Assembly (NCBI RefSeq): GCF_000196175.1
Contig: NC_005363.1
Coordinates: 558,001 to 622,000 of the forward strand
Direction: 5' to 3'
Length of the DNA: 64,000 nucleotides
Source of the DNA: Bdellovibrio bacteriovorus HD100
GTDB lineage: Bacteria > Bdellovibrionota > Bdellovibrionia > Bdellovibrionales > Bdellovibrionaceae
Below are positions 16,695 to 25,036 of this stretch, piece after piece. Numbering within the stretch: position 1 is the stretch's first letter; each line of letters opens with the position of its first letter. Made by a program: the position numbers and the translations under genes. Under the pieces are notes generated by a model. It searched no databases and was not told the DNA's origin. It was given only the letters and a program-made list of their open reading frames with translations.

Positions 16695-18203
16695 ATGAAG
16701 ATTCTGGTTGTCTCTCTTCTGAGGCTTGGTGACATCATCCAGCAGGAACCTCTGCTGCGCGGACTGCGGGAAAAACATCCCACTGCCGAGATTCATCTGC
16801 TGATGAACCGTCAATTTGCAAATGTCGAACGCATCCTTCACGGCGTGGTGGATAAGTACATCCATTTTGACCGGGAAACTTTGCAACGGGGCTTGGGCGA
16901 GAGCGGCTTTAATATTCTGTATTCCTATTCTGTGCTGGAAGAACTTGTGCAATCGTTGAATGGCGAGAAGTACGATCTGGCTTATAATTTTACGCACAAT
17001 AGGCTGAGTGCCTATTTGCTGGGGGCTTTGGAAATCCCGGAAAAGCGCGGTCTTCATCAAGAAGACGGCCGCTTCCGTGGTATGGACAACCGCTGGCTTA
17101 AGTACTTTAACGACCGTTTTTCAGGAAGCCAAAAGTCTCTGTTCCATTATGTGGAGCTTTTGGGCAATTCCTTCAACCTTCCGGTTCGCCCTCAGGCGGC
17201 CGGGGTTCGCAAGAAAAGCAAATCCATTTTGTTCCAGTGTCTGACCAGTCAGACTGCGAAAAACTGGGGCCTGGATAATTTCGTTCAGCTGAAAAGAACC
17301 ATTGAAATGGCCCTCGTGGATTACAAGGTTCAGATTCTTGGGGCACCGTTTGAACGGGAGACTTTGTTAACTGCATTTTCTGAAAAAGATCTTTTGATCT
17401 GCGATCTATCTGAAGCCCGCAAACATCTGCAAGACTGTGCTTTGCTGGTCACCGGCGACACCAGTATCAAACATCTGGCGGCGCAAATGGGCGTTCCTTT
17501 GGTGGAACTGGTTCTGGGCACCAGCGATGCCGTGAAGACCGGTGCATTTTCTGAAAACGCAAGAATCCTGACTGAAGACATCACCGTCGAGCGCGTGTTT
17601 GGTGAAGTCTGGGATGAACTCAGTGGTGAATCCAAAAACATTGAAAACACCGCAGGCTCTTTGGAGCGAGTGACTTGGAAGCTCTATTTGGATAAAGGCT
17701 CCCGAGATGCAGAGCCGGCGTATGTCGCGGCTTTGCAACAGCTCTTGGATTCTCATCCGGAAAAGAACCTGTTGCAGGCTTTGTCCGGCTATCAGGAAAA
17801 GACGCAAGTTTATCTTTCCTGGCAAAAACGCATCATCGCGGCGCTACCGTCGCGGGAAGTGCTGGCCAGCCGCAAGGCGGTTTCGGCAAACGATGTGGCT
17901 GAACTGATTTTGGTGGCTCAGGATATAATTAAAAGTAAAAAAGATGACGCGGGTTATTTCCAGGGGTTCGTAGAGTCCCTGTTGGCCCGGTATTCACAGG
18001 CGACCCAGATTCTGGATCGCGTGCAGGCGGACCTGGAAGATCAAGCCGAGCTTCTGGCAATTCGTGAAACATTGACTCGTCATTTGCAATCTCTCTCCAT
18101 GGAAGGAGCGTACTATGCAAAAGGAATTGGACAACTATCTATCAGTGGCTTTGAAGAGACTGGAAAAAGCCTACAGCGAGATCTTGAAGACGCAAAGTTA
18201 TAG
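16695..18203 (+). CDS. GT9 (heptosyltransferase-like) glycosyltransferase with C-terminal extension, 1
   Basis: A 502-residue protein. The N-terminus MKILVVSLLRLGDIIQQEP and the later LLVTGDTSIKHLAAQMGVP are the hallmark segments of glycosyltransferase family 9 (acceptor loop with GD, and the donor-binding site before a Gly-rich strand). The GT-B fold occupies residues ~1-330. About 160 further residues (from ~340) are helical and not part of usual GT9 enzymes. The ATG abuts the previous stop. Its paralogue lies 57 bp downstream at 18260 with the same architecture. A donor sugar cannot be told from sequence. An LPS-core role is the textbook GT9 function; the flagellar context suggests protein or sheath modification instead. 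Confidence 0.85.
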   Translation: MKILVVSLLRLGDIIQQEPLLRGLREKHPTAEIHLLMNRQFANVERILHGVVDKYIHFDRETLQRGLGESGFNILYSYSVLEELVQSLNGEKYDLAYNFTHNRLSAYLLGALEIPEKRGLHQEDGRFRGMDNRWLKYFNDRFSGSQKSLFHYVELLGNSFNLPVRPQAAGVRKKSKSILFQCLTSQTAKNWGLDNFVQLKRTIEMALVDYKVQILGAPFERETLLTAFSEKDLLICDLSEARKHLQDCALLVTGDTSIKHLAAQMGVPLVELVLGTSDAVKTGAFSENARILTEDITVERVFGEVWDELSGESKNIENTAGSLERVTWKLYLDKGSRDAEPAYVAALQQLLDSHPEKNLLQALSGYQEKTQVYLSWQKRIIAALPSREVLASRKAVSANDVAELILVAQDIIKSKKDDAGYFQGFVESLLARYSQATQILDRVQADLEDQAELLAIRETLTRHLQSLSMEGAYYAKGIGQLSISGFEETGKSLQRDLEDAKL

Positions 18204-18288
18204 TAAGGAAGCTGAAAAAGTTCAGTTGTTGAAAGAACTCGTCAAGGAACAGATTAAAAATGAAAATACTCATCCTGCAACTCGCTAG
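18115..18288 (+). CDS. Small overlapping gene (57 residues, helical)
   Basis: The ATG at 18115 is preceded by AAGGAG with 6-nt spacing, one of the best ribosome sites in the operon. The frame encodes 57 residues (MQKELDNYLSVALKRLEKAY at the start) and ends TAG 18286-18288. It overlaps the 3' end of the upstream GT9 gene by 89 bp and the 5' end of the downstream GT9 gene by 29 bp, in a third frame. It is amphipathic, charged and helical. It fills what would otherwise be the only real gap in the operon. Either a true small partner protein or a coupling leader for the second GT9 gene. Confidence 0.6.
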   Translation: MQKELDNYLSVALKRLEKAYSEILKTQSYSKEAEKVQLLKELVKEQIKNENTHPATR

Positions 18289-19714
18289 GCTCGGGGATAT
18301 CTATATGACCTGGCCTGTTTTGCAGGGCCTGCGTCGTACTTATCCCACGGCAGAGATTCATATTCTGACTCGTCCGCGCTTTGAAAGCGCCCTTGAAGGG
18401 TTGCAGGCGGTGGATCGTCATTGGTCACTGCCTTCAAGTCATATTCTGACGCCGCTGATTCAGGCCGAGCCTGATCTGGAAGCGTCTTTGAGTCATATGG
18501 ATGAATTCGTGACGACTTTGAAGTCCGAACAATTCGACCGCATTATTAATTTCACATTCTCTCCCTTCTCAAGCTATCTGACTCACGCGTTGTCTGGCGC
18601 GAACACCGTGGTGAACGGGTACACCCGCAACGCCGACGGCAGTTTGTGTTTTGCTGATGACGTCAGTGCTTATTTCTATGCCCAGGTGGGGCTAGATAAG
18701 CCCAACCGCGTTCACGTCGCTGACATTCTGGCGTCGATGGTGGATGTGCAGTACACGGAAGAAGACTGGGGCATTTCCACTTATCAGGAAGCTTCAGTGA
18801 CTTTGCCAGAACGCTACATGGTTTTGCATGTCGGTGCCAGTGATCCACAGAAAGCTTTAAGCCCCGATGCGTGGGTGCGCGCCTTGAAGGTGACTTCGCA
18901 AAGATACGCGCATCTGCCGGTGGTGCTGATTGGTTCCGCCGCGGAAGCCCCATTGGCGCTGCAGATTGAATCCCAGGTGCCGGATATGACGTTTGTGAAT
19001 CTGGCGGGCCGCACGCAAGTGTCCGAACTGCCAGCAATCATCAAAAAAGCCGAAGTGCTGGTGGGGTGCGACAGTGCGCCAATTCATATCGCCTCTTTGA
19101 CGGACACACCGACTTTGAACGTCAGTGTGGGGCCGGTGAATTTCTGGGAGACCGGCCCGAAAGCAAGTCTGTCCTTTATCTATCGCCGTGAAAGTGAAGC
19201 CGAAGTGGTGGCCGAGGATCTGGGCGCCGTGCTGGGGGATCTTTTGGATGGTCAGGTCCGCGAAGGACTGATCGTCAGAACGGGCGGCCTTGTGAGCTAT
19301 GCTCGCGAAGAGGCGCCTGCTGAAAGCTTCCAGTGGCAACTGGTGGAGGCTCTTTATATGGGCGGCAGTTTCCCGATCGCCGACCGCATGGAGATCCTGC
19401 AGGGGGCGATGAAGCTGAATGATATCAATACTTTTGCTATGGAGCAGCTGGCGTTGATTCCCGAGCTGGGGGTGGCCAAGGTCGCTCCTTTCCTGGACAG
19501 CGCCGAAGAAGTTATCAACAACATTAGCCGAATGGTTCCGGAATTGAGTCCTCTAGTAAGCTGGTATCACGCGGAAAGAATCCGCATTGCTCCCGGCTCG
19601 CTCGAGGAAATCCGTACCGCAACATTGAATGTGCATGAGCGATTCAAACGCTACCTTCATGTATACATTCCGCATGAGGCACTCAAGGAAGAGGCAGGCA
19701 ATGGAGCGGTTTAA
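18260..19714 (+). CDS. GT9 (heptosyltransferase-like) glycosyltransferase with C-terminal extension, 2
   Basis: A 484-residue paralogue of the preceding glycosyltransferase. It begins MKILILQLARLGDIYMTWPV and contains LVGCDSAPIHIASLTDTPT, the GT9 donor-site segment, with the GT-B fold over residues ~1-330 and a ~150-residue helical tail. Tandem duplication with retention of the unusual tail suggests the tail binds a shared partner, possibly the TPR protein. The ATG lies inside the 57-codon small gene, and its own 3' end overlaps the next gene by 14 bp. Confidence 0.85.
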   Translation: MKILILQLARLGDIYMTWPVLQGLRRTYPTAEIHILTRPRFESALEGLQAVDRHWSLPSSHILTPLIQAEPDLEASLSHMDEFVTTLKSEQFDRIINFTFSPFSSYLTHALSGANTVVNGYTRNADGSLCFADDVSAYFYAQVGLDKPNRVHVADILASMVDVQYTEEDWGISTYQEASVTLPERYMVLHVGASDPQKALSPDAWVRALKVTSQRYAHLPVVLIGSAAEAPLALQIESQVPDMTFVNLAGRTQVSELPAIIKKAEVLVGCDSAPIHIASLTDTPTLNVSVGPVNFWETGPKASLSFIYRRESEAEVVAEDLGAVLGDLLDGQVREGLIVRTGGLVSYAREEAPAESFQWQLVEALYMGGSFPIADRMEILQGAMKLNDINTFAMEQLALIPELGVAKVAPFLDSAEEVINNISRMVPELSPLVSWYHAERIRIAPGSLEEIRTATLNVHERFKRYLHVYIPHEALKEEAGNGAV

Positions 19715-20384
19715 AGTCAGCGGAGACGATCTTCGCAATTTCTATAATGAAAATATTCCCTTAGCGCGTGTGTTCAGTGATATCGAATCAGACCTGCGCC
19801 ATACCAATCAGGTTGTTTGCCGTTACATCGTCAACGGCCTGGAAGTGGCTGAAGCCGATGAGGCGCGTTTTTCAACAGTGACTTTGGAGCAGATTGAAAC
19901 TCTGGAGTACCTGACTGAAAACAGCCGCGATCTGACGGGCATTGTTTTGCGCGGCTGGATTGAGGCGATGCCGGAACTGATTCAACAGACCGAAAACCTG
20001 GCCAAGCGCATGCGTGCTCAGGGCCTGAGCGGTCTTTTAAAATCCATTCACGATCTGGTTCACAATTGTGAGTTCCTGATCGACAGTGCCATGACGATCA
20101 AAGAAACCATGGGGGATCAGTTCTTTGGCGCCACGCCTCTGGACTGGGGCAAAACCGAAGCTGAGAGCAAAAGAACAGTTCTTGAGGCTTTGCGCGCTCT
20201 GGAAAATAAGGATTTTGTTCTTTTAGCGGATGTCCTGGAGTATGATTTAAACAATGTTCTTCAGATGTGGCTGGACCACCTGAAGGTGTTGGAGAAATCA
20301 CTTAATGGCGAATACACAGGAAATCAGTTCGATTCCGAACAAGCTCGATCCCATTCTATGGGTCGGAAACGTATCGCCAATTAG
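19701..20384 (+). CDS. Conserved-looking helical protein of unknown function
   Basis: A 227-residue protein; ATG 19701 follows AAGGAAGAGG and overlaps the end of the second GT9 gene by 14 bp. It is largely helical and acidic (for example LARVFSDIESDLRHTNQVV and ALENKDFVLLADVLEYDLNN) with no signal peptide or membrane segment. I do not recognise a family. Its last 80 bp overlap the start of the histidine kinase gene. The tight overlap on both sides argues for a real gene whose product works with its neighbours. Confidence 0.7.
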   Translation: MERFKVSGDDLRNFYNENIPLARVFSDIESDLRHTNQVVCRYIVNGLEVAEADEARFSTVTLEQIETLEYLTENSRDLTGIVLRGWIEAMPELIQQTENLAKRMRAQGLSGLLKSIHDLVHNCEFLIDSAMTIKETMGDQFFGATPLDWGKTEAESKRTVLEALRALENKDFVLLADVLEYDLNNVLQMWLDHLKVLEKSLNGEYTGNQFDSEQARSHSMGRKRIAN

Positions 20385-22341
20385 ACTTCCGCACTTTTTC
20401 CCGTTTCAAAAGCGGGAAGTGGAGATCATTTTCAGGGCCTCTATTACTGAGGCCCTTTTGCTTTTGCAGAATCAGCGCTTTTCCTCGATCTTAGTCCAGG
20501 AAGTCGGCAACTCCGATGCGTTGGAGTTCCTGTACCAAGCCCGCCTGTTGCAGCCGATGGCTCCGCGTATTTTGATCGCAGAAGAGCTTAACGAACAGGA
20601 AGTCCGTGAGGGCATCAACAAAGCCCAGGTGTATCGTTTCATGCGCTGGCCTTTGACGGAGCATGAGATCTGGGAACAGCTTGAAAACGCTTTGCAAAAG
20701 CACGCGATGTTTCTGTCGCGCTCTTTGCTGCTGAAAGAATCCTCGCACCAGAACAAACAGCTGGAAGCTCTGACCCATTCCCTGGAGGGCATGGTTGAAG
20801 AGCGCACCCAGTACATTGAAATGTCCCACCACGAGGAAAGCGAAAAGCTGACCCGGGAGCGCCAGCTGATTCGTTTCATCAAGGATCTGGCGACGCAGAC
20901 GTCGTTTGAAGACATCCTGGCGATCCTGCGTAAGGAGCTTCGCAAGTTCCACAAGATGGGGGATCCGATCTTGGCCTTCCGCTTGGGTGGATCTAAAACC
21001 TTCTTCTTAAGTTTTCAGTCCGGGCATTTTACGCAAACGGAATCTTCGAGTTATTTTGAATTCCCCAAGACCGCTCAGGTGCCCAGCGCCGAGCTGATTC
21101 GCTCGTTTGCCAATCACTTTGGCCGTCCGTTTGTTAAAGCCTATGTCGTGCCTTTTGAATTGCGTATGACCAGTCACCTGACCAGCGGTGAAGGTGAAGC
21201 GATCCTGTGTATTGAAAATTCTTTGAACGACAAAGAAATGGGTCCCTTCATGGATTTCATGAATGACCGGGTTCGTCCGCTAAGTATGGCTTTGGATCGT
21301 GTTCTTTTGGAAAACCAGCTTTCCAGTTTCTCGTATCGTTGGGAAAAGACCTTCGATGGCATGCGCGACCCTATCGCGATTGTGGACATCGATTACAACG
21401 TGGTTCGTGCCAATCGCAAATTCAGTGATCGTTTCATGCATCACAAATGTTATGAAAGCTTTGCTCACCGCAAGGCCGCTTGTGAAGGCTGCCCGGTGCC
21501 TCAGGCTTTGAAAGAAGGCGCGCCGGCCGCAGGCCAGATCCAGGTGGATGGGCGCATCTATCAGGTGCACAGTTATCCGGTGCTTTTGGATCAGGGCAGT
21601 CGTCCCACGAATATTGTGAACCAGTATGTGGATATCACCCAGTCCCGCGAACTTTACCTGCGCATGCTGCAAAGTGAAAAAATGGGAGCCATTGGTTTGC
21701 TGGCTGGAAACATCGCCCATGAGCTGAACAATCCTTTAACGGGTCTTCGCTCGTTGTCGCAGGTGCTGCTGCAGGAAGCCGAAGAGGGCAGCAATCTGCA
21801 TTCTGATCTGGTCGAGATTGAAAAAGCCACCGCACGATCCCAGCGCATTATTAAAAACCTGCTCGATTTCTCGAAAGGGGAAGACCAGCCGTCTGAATAT
21901 ATCAGTGTGGACGAGGTTGTCGAGCGCACTTTGCCGATGTTGAAGTCAGCGTTGCGCACCCACCGCCTGGAGGTGGATTTACAAACTTTGGGCTCCACGG
22001 TTTATGTGGAGCCGCATTTGCTGCAACAGGTGGTGTTTAATCTGATTAACAATGCCTGTCAGGCCATGAAAGATCCGGGCCGCTTGAGCTTGCGCACCAG
22101 TTTGGTCAATGGCTCGGTGGTGCTGGAGATTGAAGACACCGGGCCGGGCATTCCGGAAGACATCCGCCGCCGCATCTTTGAACCCTTCTTTACGACAAAA
22201 AAAGAGGGACTTGGTACCGGTCTTGGGTTAAGTATGTCTAAGTCAGTCATTGAAAAATTCGGAGGCACCATCGAGTTCCGAAACGTGGATCCCCACGGGA
22301 CCTGTTTCACGATCGTGCTTCCGCAAAGGAATGCGCCTTGA
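20305..22341 (+). CDS. Hybrid sensor histidine kinase (receiver-like N-terminus, PAS, HisKA, HATPase)
   Basis: A 678-residue cytosolic kinase without membrane segments. Residues ~15-130 look like a pseudo-receiver fold lacking the acidic phosphorylation pocket. A coiled coil follows (~140-175), then a GAF-like region and a PAS-like region (~350-450) containing the cysteine-bearing segment CYESFAHRKAACEGCP. The phospho-accepting His is in NIAHELNNPL (His472). ATP-binding boxes are NLINNACQAM (~580), DTGPGIPE (~611) and GTGLGLSMS (~638). It overlaps the previous gene by 80 bp, yet needs this start to complete the receiver-like domain. The TTG start of its partner receiver overlaps its stop. Confidence 0.92.
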   Translation: MANTQEISSIPNKLDPILWVGNVSPIRLPHFFPFQKREVEIIFRASITEALLLLQNQRFSSILVQEVGNSDALEFLYQARLLQPMAPRILIAEELNEQEVREGINKAQVYRFMRWPLTEHEIWEQLENALQKHAMFLSRSLLLKESSHQNKQLEALTHSLEGMVEERTQYIEMSHHEESEKLTRERQLIRFIKDLATQTSFEDILAILRKELRKFHKMGDPILAFRLGGSKTFFLSFQSGHFTQTESSSYFEFPKTAQVPSAELIRSFANHFGRPFVKAYVVPFELRMTSHLTSGEGEAILCIENSLNDKEMGPFMDFMNDRVRPLSMALDRVLLENQLSSFSYRWEKTFDGMRDPIAIVDIDYNVVRANRKFSDRFMHHKCYESFAHRKAACEGCPVPQALKEGAPAAGQIQVDGRIYQVHSYPVLLDQGSRPTNIVNQYVDITQSRELYLRMLQSEKMGAIGLLAGNIAHELNNPLTGLRSLSQVLLQEAEEGSNLHSDLVEIEKATARSQRIIKNLLDFSKGEDQPSEYISVDEVVERTLPMLKSALRTHRLEVDLQTLGSTVYVEPHLLQQVVFNLINNACQAMKDPGRLSLRTSLVNGSVVLEIEDTGPGIPEDIRRRIFEPFFTTKKEGLGTGLGLSMSKSVIEKFGGTIEFRNVDPHGTCFTIVLPQRNAP

Positions 22342-22685
22342 AGATTTTAATTGTTGATGATGAAGCTCTGGTCCGCCGCTCTTTGAGCCGTGCCTTGAAA
22401 GGCAAGGGTCATGAAGTGCTGGAGGCCGGTGATGGCAATGAAGGCCTGCAACTGTGGCAGACTTCAAATCCGGATCTGGTGTTTTTGGACGTGCTGATGC
22501 CGGGTCGTACCGGTCCTGAAGTTTTGAAGGAAATGCGCGATCAATCCAAGGCCAAGGTGATTCTGATGTCGGCTTTCGCCGGTGAACACAACATGGAAAC
22601 CGCTCAGCAGATGGGCGCGAATCTTTTTGTGCCGAAGCCTTTTGAAGATATTTTTGCCGTTGTGAAAATGGCAGAGGATTTGTAG
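22338..22685 (+). CDS. Single-domain response regulator (CheY-like)
   Basis: A 115-residue receiver. Start is TTG 22338, overlapping the kinase stop (TTGA) and preceded by AAGGA. The acidic pocket is Asp7/Asp8, the phospho-acceptor is Asp51 in LVFLDVLMPG, the switch residue is Ser78 and the conserved Lys is Lys100 in FVPKPF. There is no output domain, so it signals by protein contact, most likely downstream of the coupled kinase. Given the flagellar operon, a motor or modification target is possible. Confidence 0.93.
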   Translation: MKILIVDDEALVRRSLSRALKGKGHEVLEAGDGNEGLQLWQTSNPDLVFLDVLMPGRTGPEVLKEMRDQSKAKVILMSAFAGEHNMETAQQMGANLFVPKPFEDIFAVVKMAEDL

Positions 22686-22687
22686 TC

Positions 22688-23287
22688 ATGAGAATTATTG
22701 CGGGGAAATATCGTGGACATCAGCTGGTGGCATTTGATGCCGACCACATCCGCCCCACAACGGACCGGGTGAAAGAAACCCTGTTCAATAAATTGCAATT
22801 TGATATCGACGGCGCCCGTGTGGTGGACCTGTTCTGCGGCACCGGCAATCTGGGCATTGAAGCTTTGTCCCGCGGGGCGGAGTTCTGCACCTTCGTTGAA
22901 AAGAACCCCAAGTCTTTGGTCATCACGCGCAAGAATTTTGAAAAGCTGCGTGTGCCGGCTTCGGATTACAAGATCGTCAATATGGACGTGATCGCTTATT
23001 TGAAATCCTACGAGGGCGAACCGTTTAATATTATCTTTGCCGATCCTCCGTTTACTGAAAAGATGGCCCACTTCGTAATGGAAGCCGCCAGTACCAGTGC
23101 AGCGTTTGGGAAAACGACCCTGCTGGCGATTGAGTCCCAGGCCAAAGAACGCATGGAAGACCGTTACGGCTCTGTGGTTCGTTACAGCAAAAAAGAATAT
23201 GGCGATAAAATCCTAAGTCTGTTCTGCCACGAAAGTGCCTTGGAGCAGGATGAAGAACCGGCAGCCGAAGAGGAACATCATGAGTAA
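22688..23287 (+). CDS. rsmD: 16S rRNA (guanine966-N2)-methyltransferase
   Basis: A 199-residue SAM-dependent methyltransferase modifying G966 of 16S rRNA. Signature features: MRIIAGKYRG at the N-terminus, RPTTDRVKETLFNKL, the SAM loop VVDLFCGTGNLGIEAL and the catalytic DPPF in IIFADPPF. The family commonly sits before coaD, as here, where the coaD ATG overlaps the last 8 bp. The C-terminal tail is Glu-rich (DEEPAAEEEHHE). The start lies 2 bp after the response regulator stop. Confidence 0.93.
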   Translation: MRIIAGKYRGHQLVAFDADHIRPTTDRVKETLFNKLQFDIDGARVVDLFCGTGNLGIEALSRGAEFCTFVEKNPKSLVITRKNFEKLRVPASDYKIVNMDVIAYLKSYEGEPFNIIFADPPFTEKMAHFVMEAASTSAAFGKTTLLAIESQAKERMEDRYGSVVRYSKKEYGDKILSLFCHESALEQDEEPAAEEEHHE

Positions 23288-23762
23288 AATTGCCGTTTAC
23301 CCAGGAAGCTTTGACCCCATCACAATGGGGCATGTGGATATCATCAACCGTATTTCCCCTTTGTATGACGAAGTCATCGTGTTGGTTGCACAATCTTCAC
23401 AGAAGCAAAGCATGTTTTCTGTTGAAGAACGAAAGACTTTGATCGAAAAAGCCTTGTCCCATCTGAAAAACGTCAAAGTCGATATCTTTGGCGGCCTGAC
23501 GGTGGAGTACATGAAAAAAGCCAAAGCCCAGGTGATCGTACGGGGCTTGCGTGCGGTTTCGGATTTCGAGTACGAGATGACCATGGCGAACATGAATCGC
23601 AAGTTGGCGCCGGACTTTGAAACCCTTTTGGTCTTTGCCAGCCCCGAGTTCTATTATATTTCTTCGCGCGGGGTGAAAGAGGTCGCCATCAACGGTGGCG
23701 CCTTGAAAGGCCTGGTGCCGGACGTGGTGGTCGAAGCCATGGAGAATAAAATCAGAAAGTAA
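23280..23762 (+). CDS. coaD: Phosphopantetheine adenylyltransferase
   Basis: A 160-residue enzyme that makes dephospho-CoA from 4'-phosphopantetheine and ATP. Motifs: AVYPGSFDPITMGHVDI with the nucleotidyltransferase T-x-GH site, RGLRAVSDFEYE, and YYISSRGVKEVA for the phosphate loop. ATG 23280 overlaps the end of rsmD and follows GAGG; the longer upstream frame is rsmD coding sequence. Length is typical. The stop overlaps the ribosome site of the next gene. Confidence 0.96.
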   Translation: MSKIAVYPGSFDPITMGHVDIINRISPLYDEVIVLVAQSSQKQSMFSVEERKTLIEKALSHLKNVKVDIFGGLTVEYMKKAKAQVIVRGLRAVSDFEYEMTMANMNRKLAPDFETLLVFASPEFYYISSRGVKEVAINGGALKGLVPDVVVEAMENKIRK

Positions 23763-23772
23763 GGAGCGAATT

Positions 23773-24975
23773 TTGATTCAGCTTTCCAAACGAGCGCAAA
23801 ATCTGAAGCCTTCTCCAACTCTGTTTCTGGTGGCAAAGGCCAAAGAGCTGGCTGCCCAGGGGCACGATGTGATTTCCCTGACTGTTGGAGAGCCCGATTG
23901 GCCCACTTTCAAGGGGGCTTCCGACGCAGGCATTGAAGCCATCCAAAAAGGCATCACCAAGTACACCCCGGCCAACGGCACGGTGGAGCTTAGAAAATCC
24001 ATTTCTGAAAAATTGAAATCTGAACTGGGGTTTGAATATTCCCCGAAAGAAATCACGGTGGCTTCGGGTGCGAAGTACATTATCTTTTCGGCGCTGCAGA
24101 TGATCTGCTCGCCAGGGGATGAGGTGGTGATTGCGACGCCTTACTGGGTCAGTTATCCCGCGATGGTGGAGCTGGCGGATGGTGTGCCTCACATCGTGGA
24201 ATGCGGTGAAATGGAAAACTTCAAGATCACGCCTGAAAAACTGGAAGCGGCGATCAACGCCAAAACCAAAGGCTTCTTGTTCTGTTCTCCAAGCAACCCG
24301 ACGGGTTTGCAGTATTCGGCGGACGAACTAAAAGCCTTGGCTGAAGTTCTGCGCAAGCACCCACAAGTGGTGATTATTTCTGACGACATCTACAACCGCC
24401 TGGTCTTTGACGGTACCAAGGTGGCTCCACACATTTTGACGGTGGCACCGGATCTGAAGGATCGCACGGTGTTGGTCAATGGGGGCTCTAAGGCCTATTC
24501 CATGACCGGCTGGCGCATTGGCTGGGCTTCGGGTCCTGAGCGCCTGATCACGGCGATGGCGGACTATCAAAGCCAAAGCACGGGTTCGCCTTCCAGTATT
24601 TCCCAGCATGCTTTGCTGGCGGCGATTAAGACTTCGGAAGCGGACATCAAAGGTGTCGTGGATAAACTGGTGGCCCGCAAGAATTCAGGTTTGAAAGAGC
24701 TTGAAACAGTGCCGGGCTTTAAAACCGCAGAACCGCAAGGGGCTTTCTATTTCTGGGTCGACATCCGCGCGCACCTGGGTAAGTCCTATCAAGACCGCGT
24801 GATCCGAACTTCAAAAGACTTCTGTGATGTGCTGCTGGAAAAATTTTTTGTGGCGACCGTACCCGGGGCAGAATGTGGAACCGAAGGGTTCATGCGTTTA
24901 AGCTTTGCGGTTTCAGAAGAGACCATGAAGCGGGGAGTGGCCCGCATGAAAGATCTGGTCAGCCAGCTTGTTTAA
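23773..24975 (+). CDS. Class I pyridoxal-phosphate aminotransferase (aspartate aminotransferase type)
   Basis: A 400-residue enzyme. Start is TTG 23773 behind AAGGAG, which overlaps the coaD stop. Fold-type I landmarks: NGTVELRKSISEKL, FCSPSNPTG, the PLP phosphate and Asp segment IISDDIYNRLVF, and the Schiff-base Lys in NGGSKAYSMTGWRIGWA. The C-terminal Arg region is GTEGFMRLSFA. This set matches the Ib aspartate/prephenate aminotransferase subgroup. It is the last gene before a strong terminator and therefore closes the long 15-25 kb gene string. Confidence 0.93.
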   Translation: MIQLSKRAQNLKPSPTLFLVAKAKELAAQGHDVISLTVGEPDWPTFKGASDAGIEAIQKGITKYTPANGTVELRKSISEKLKSELGFEYSPKEITVASGAKYIIFSALQMICSPGDEVVIATPYWVSYPAMVELADGVPHIVECGEMENFKITPEKLEAAINAKTKGFLFCSPSNPTGLQYSADELKALAEVLRKHPQVVIISDDIYNRLVFDGTKVAPHILTVAPDLKDRTVLVNGGSKAYSMTGWRIGWASGPERLITAMADYQSQSTGSPSSISQHALLAAIKTSEADIKGVVDKLVARKNSGLKELETVPGFKTAEPQGAFYFWVDIRAHLGKSYQDRVIRTSKDFCDVLLEKFFVATVPGAECGTEGFMRLSFAVSEETMKRGVARMKDLVSQLV

Positions 24976-24986
24976 GACCAAAAAGA

Positions 24987-25015
24987 AAAGGCCTTGATCA
25001 CTCAAGGCCTTTTTT
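24987..25015. terminator. Strong bidirectional terminator
   Basis: AAGGCCTTGA and TCAAGGCCTT form a 10-bp stem with a 4-nt loop, flanked by AAAAGAAA on the left and TTTTTATTTT on the right. It serves both the aminotransferase operon and the convergent VWA gene. Confidence 0.9.
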
Positions 25016-25036
25016 ATTTTCATTTATTATCGCGGA

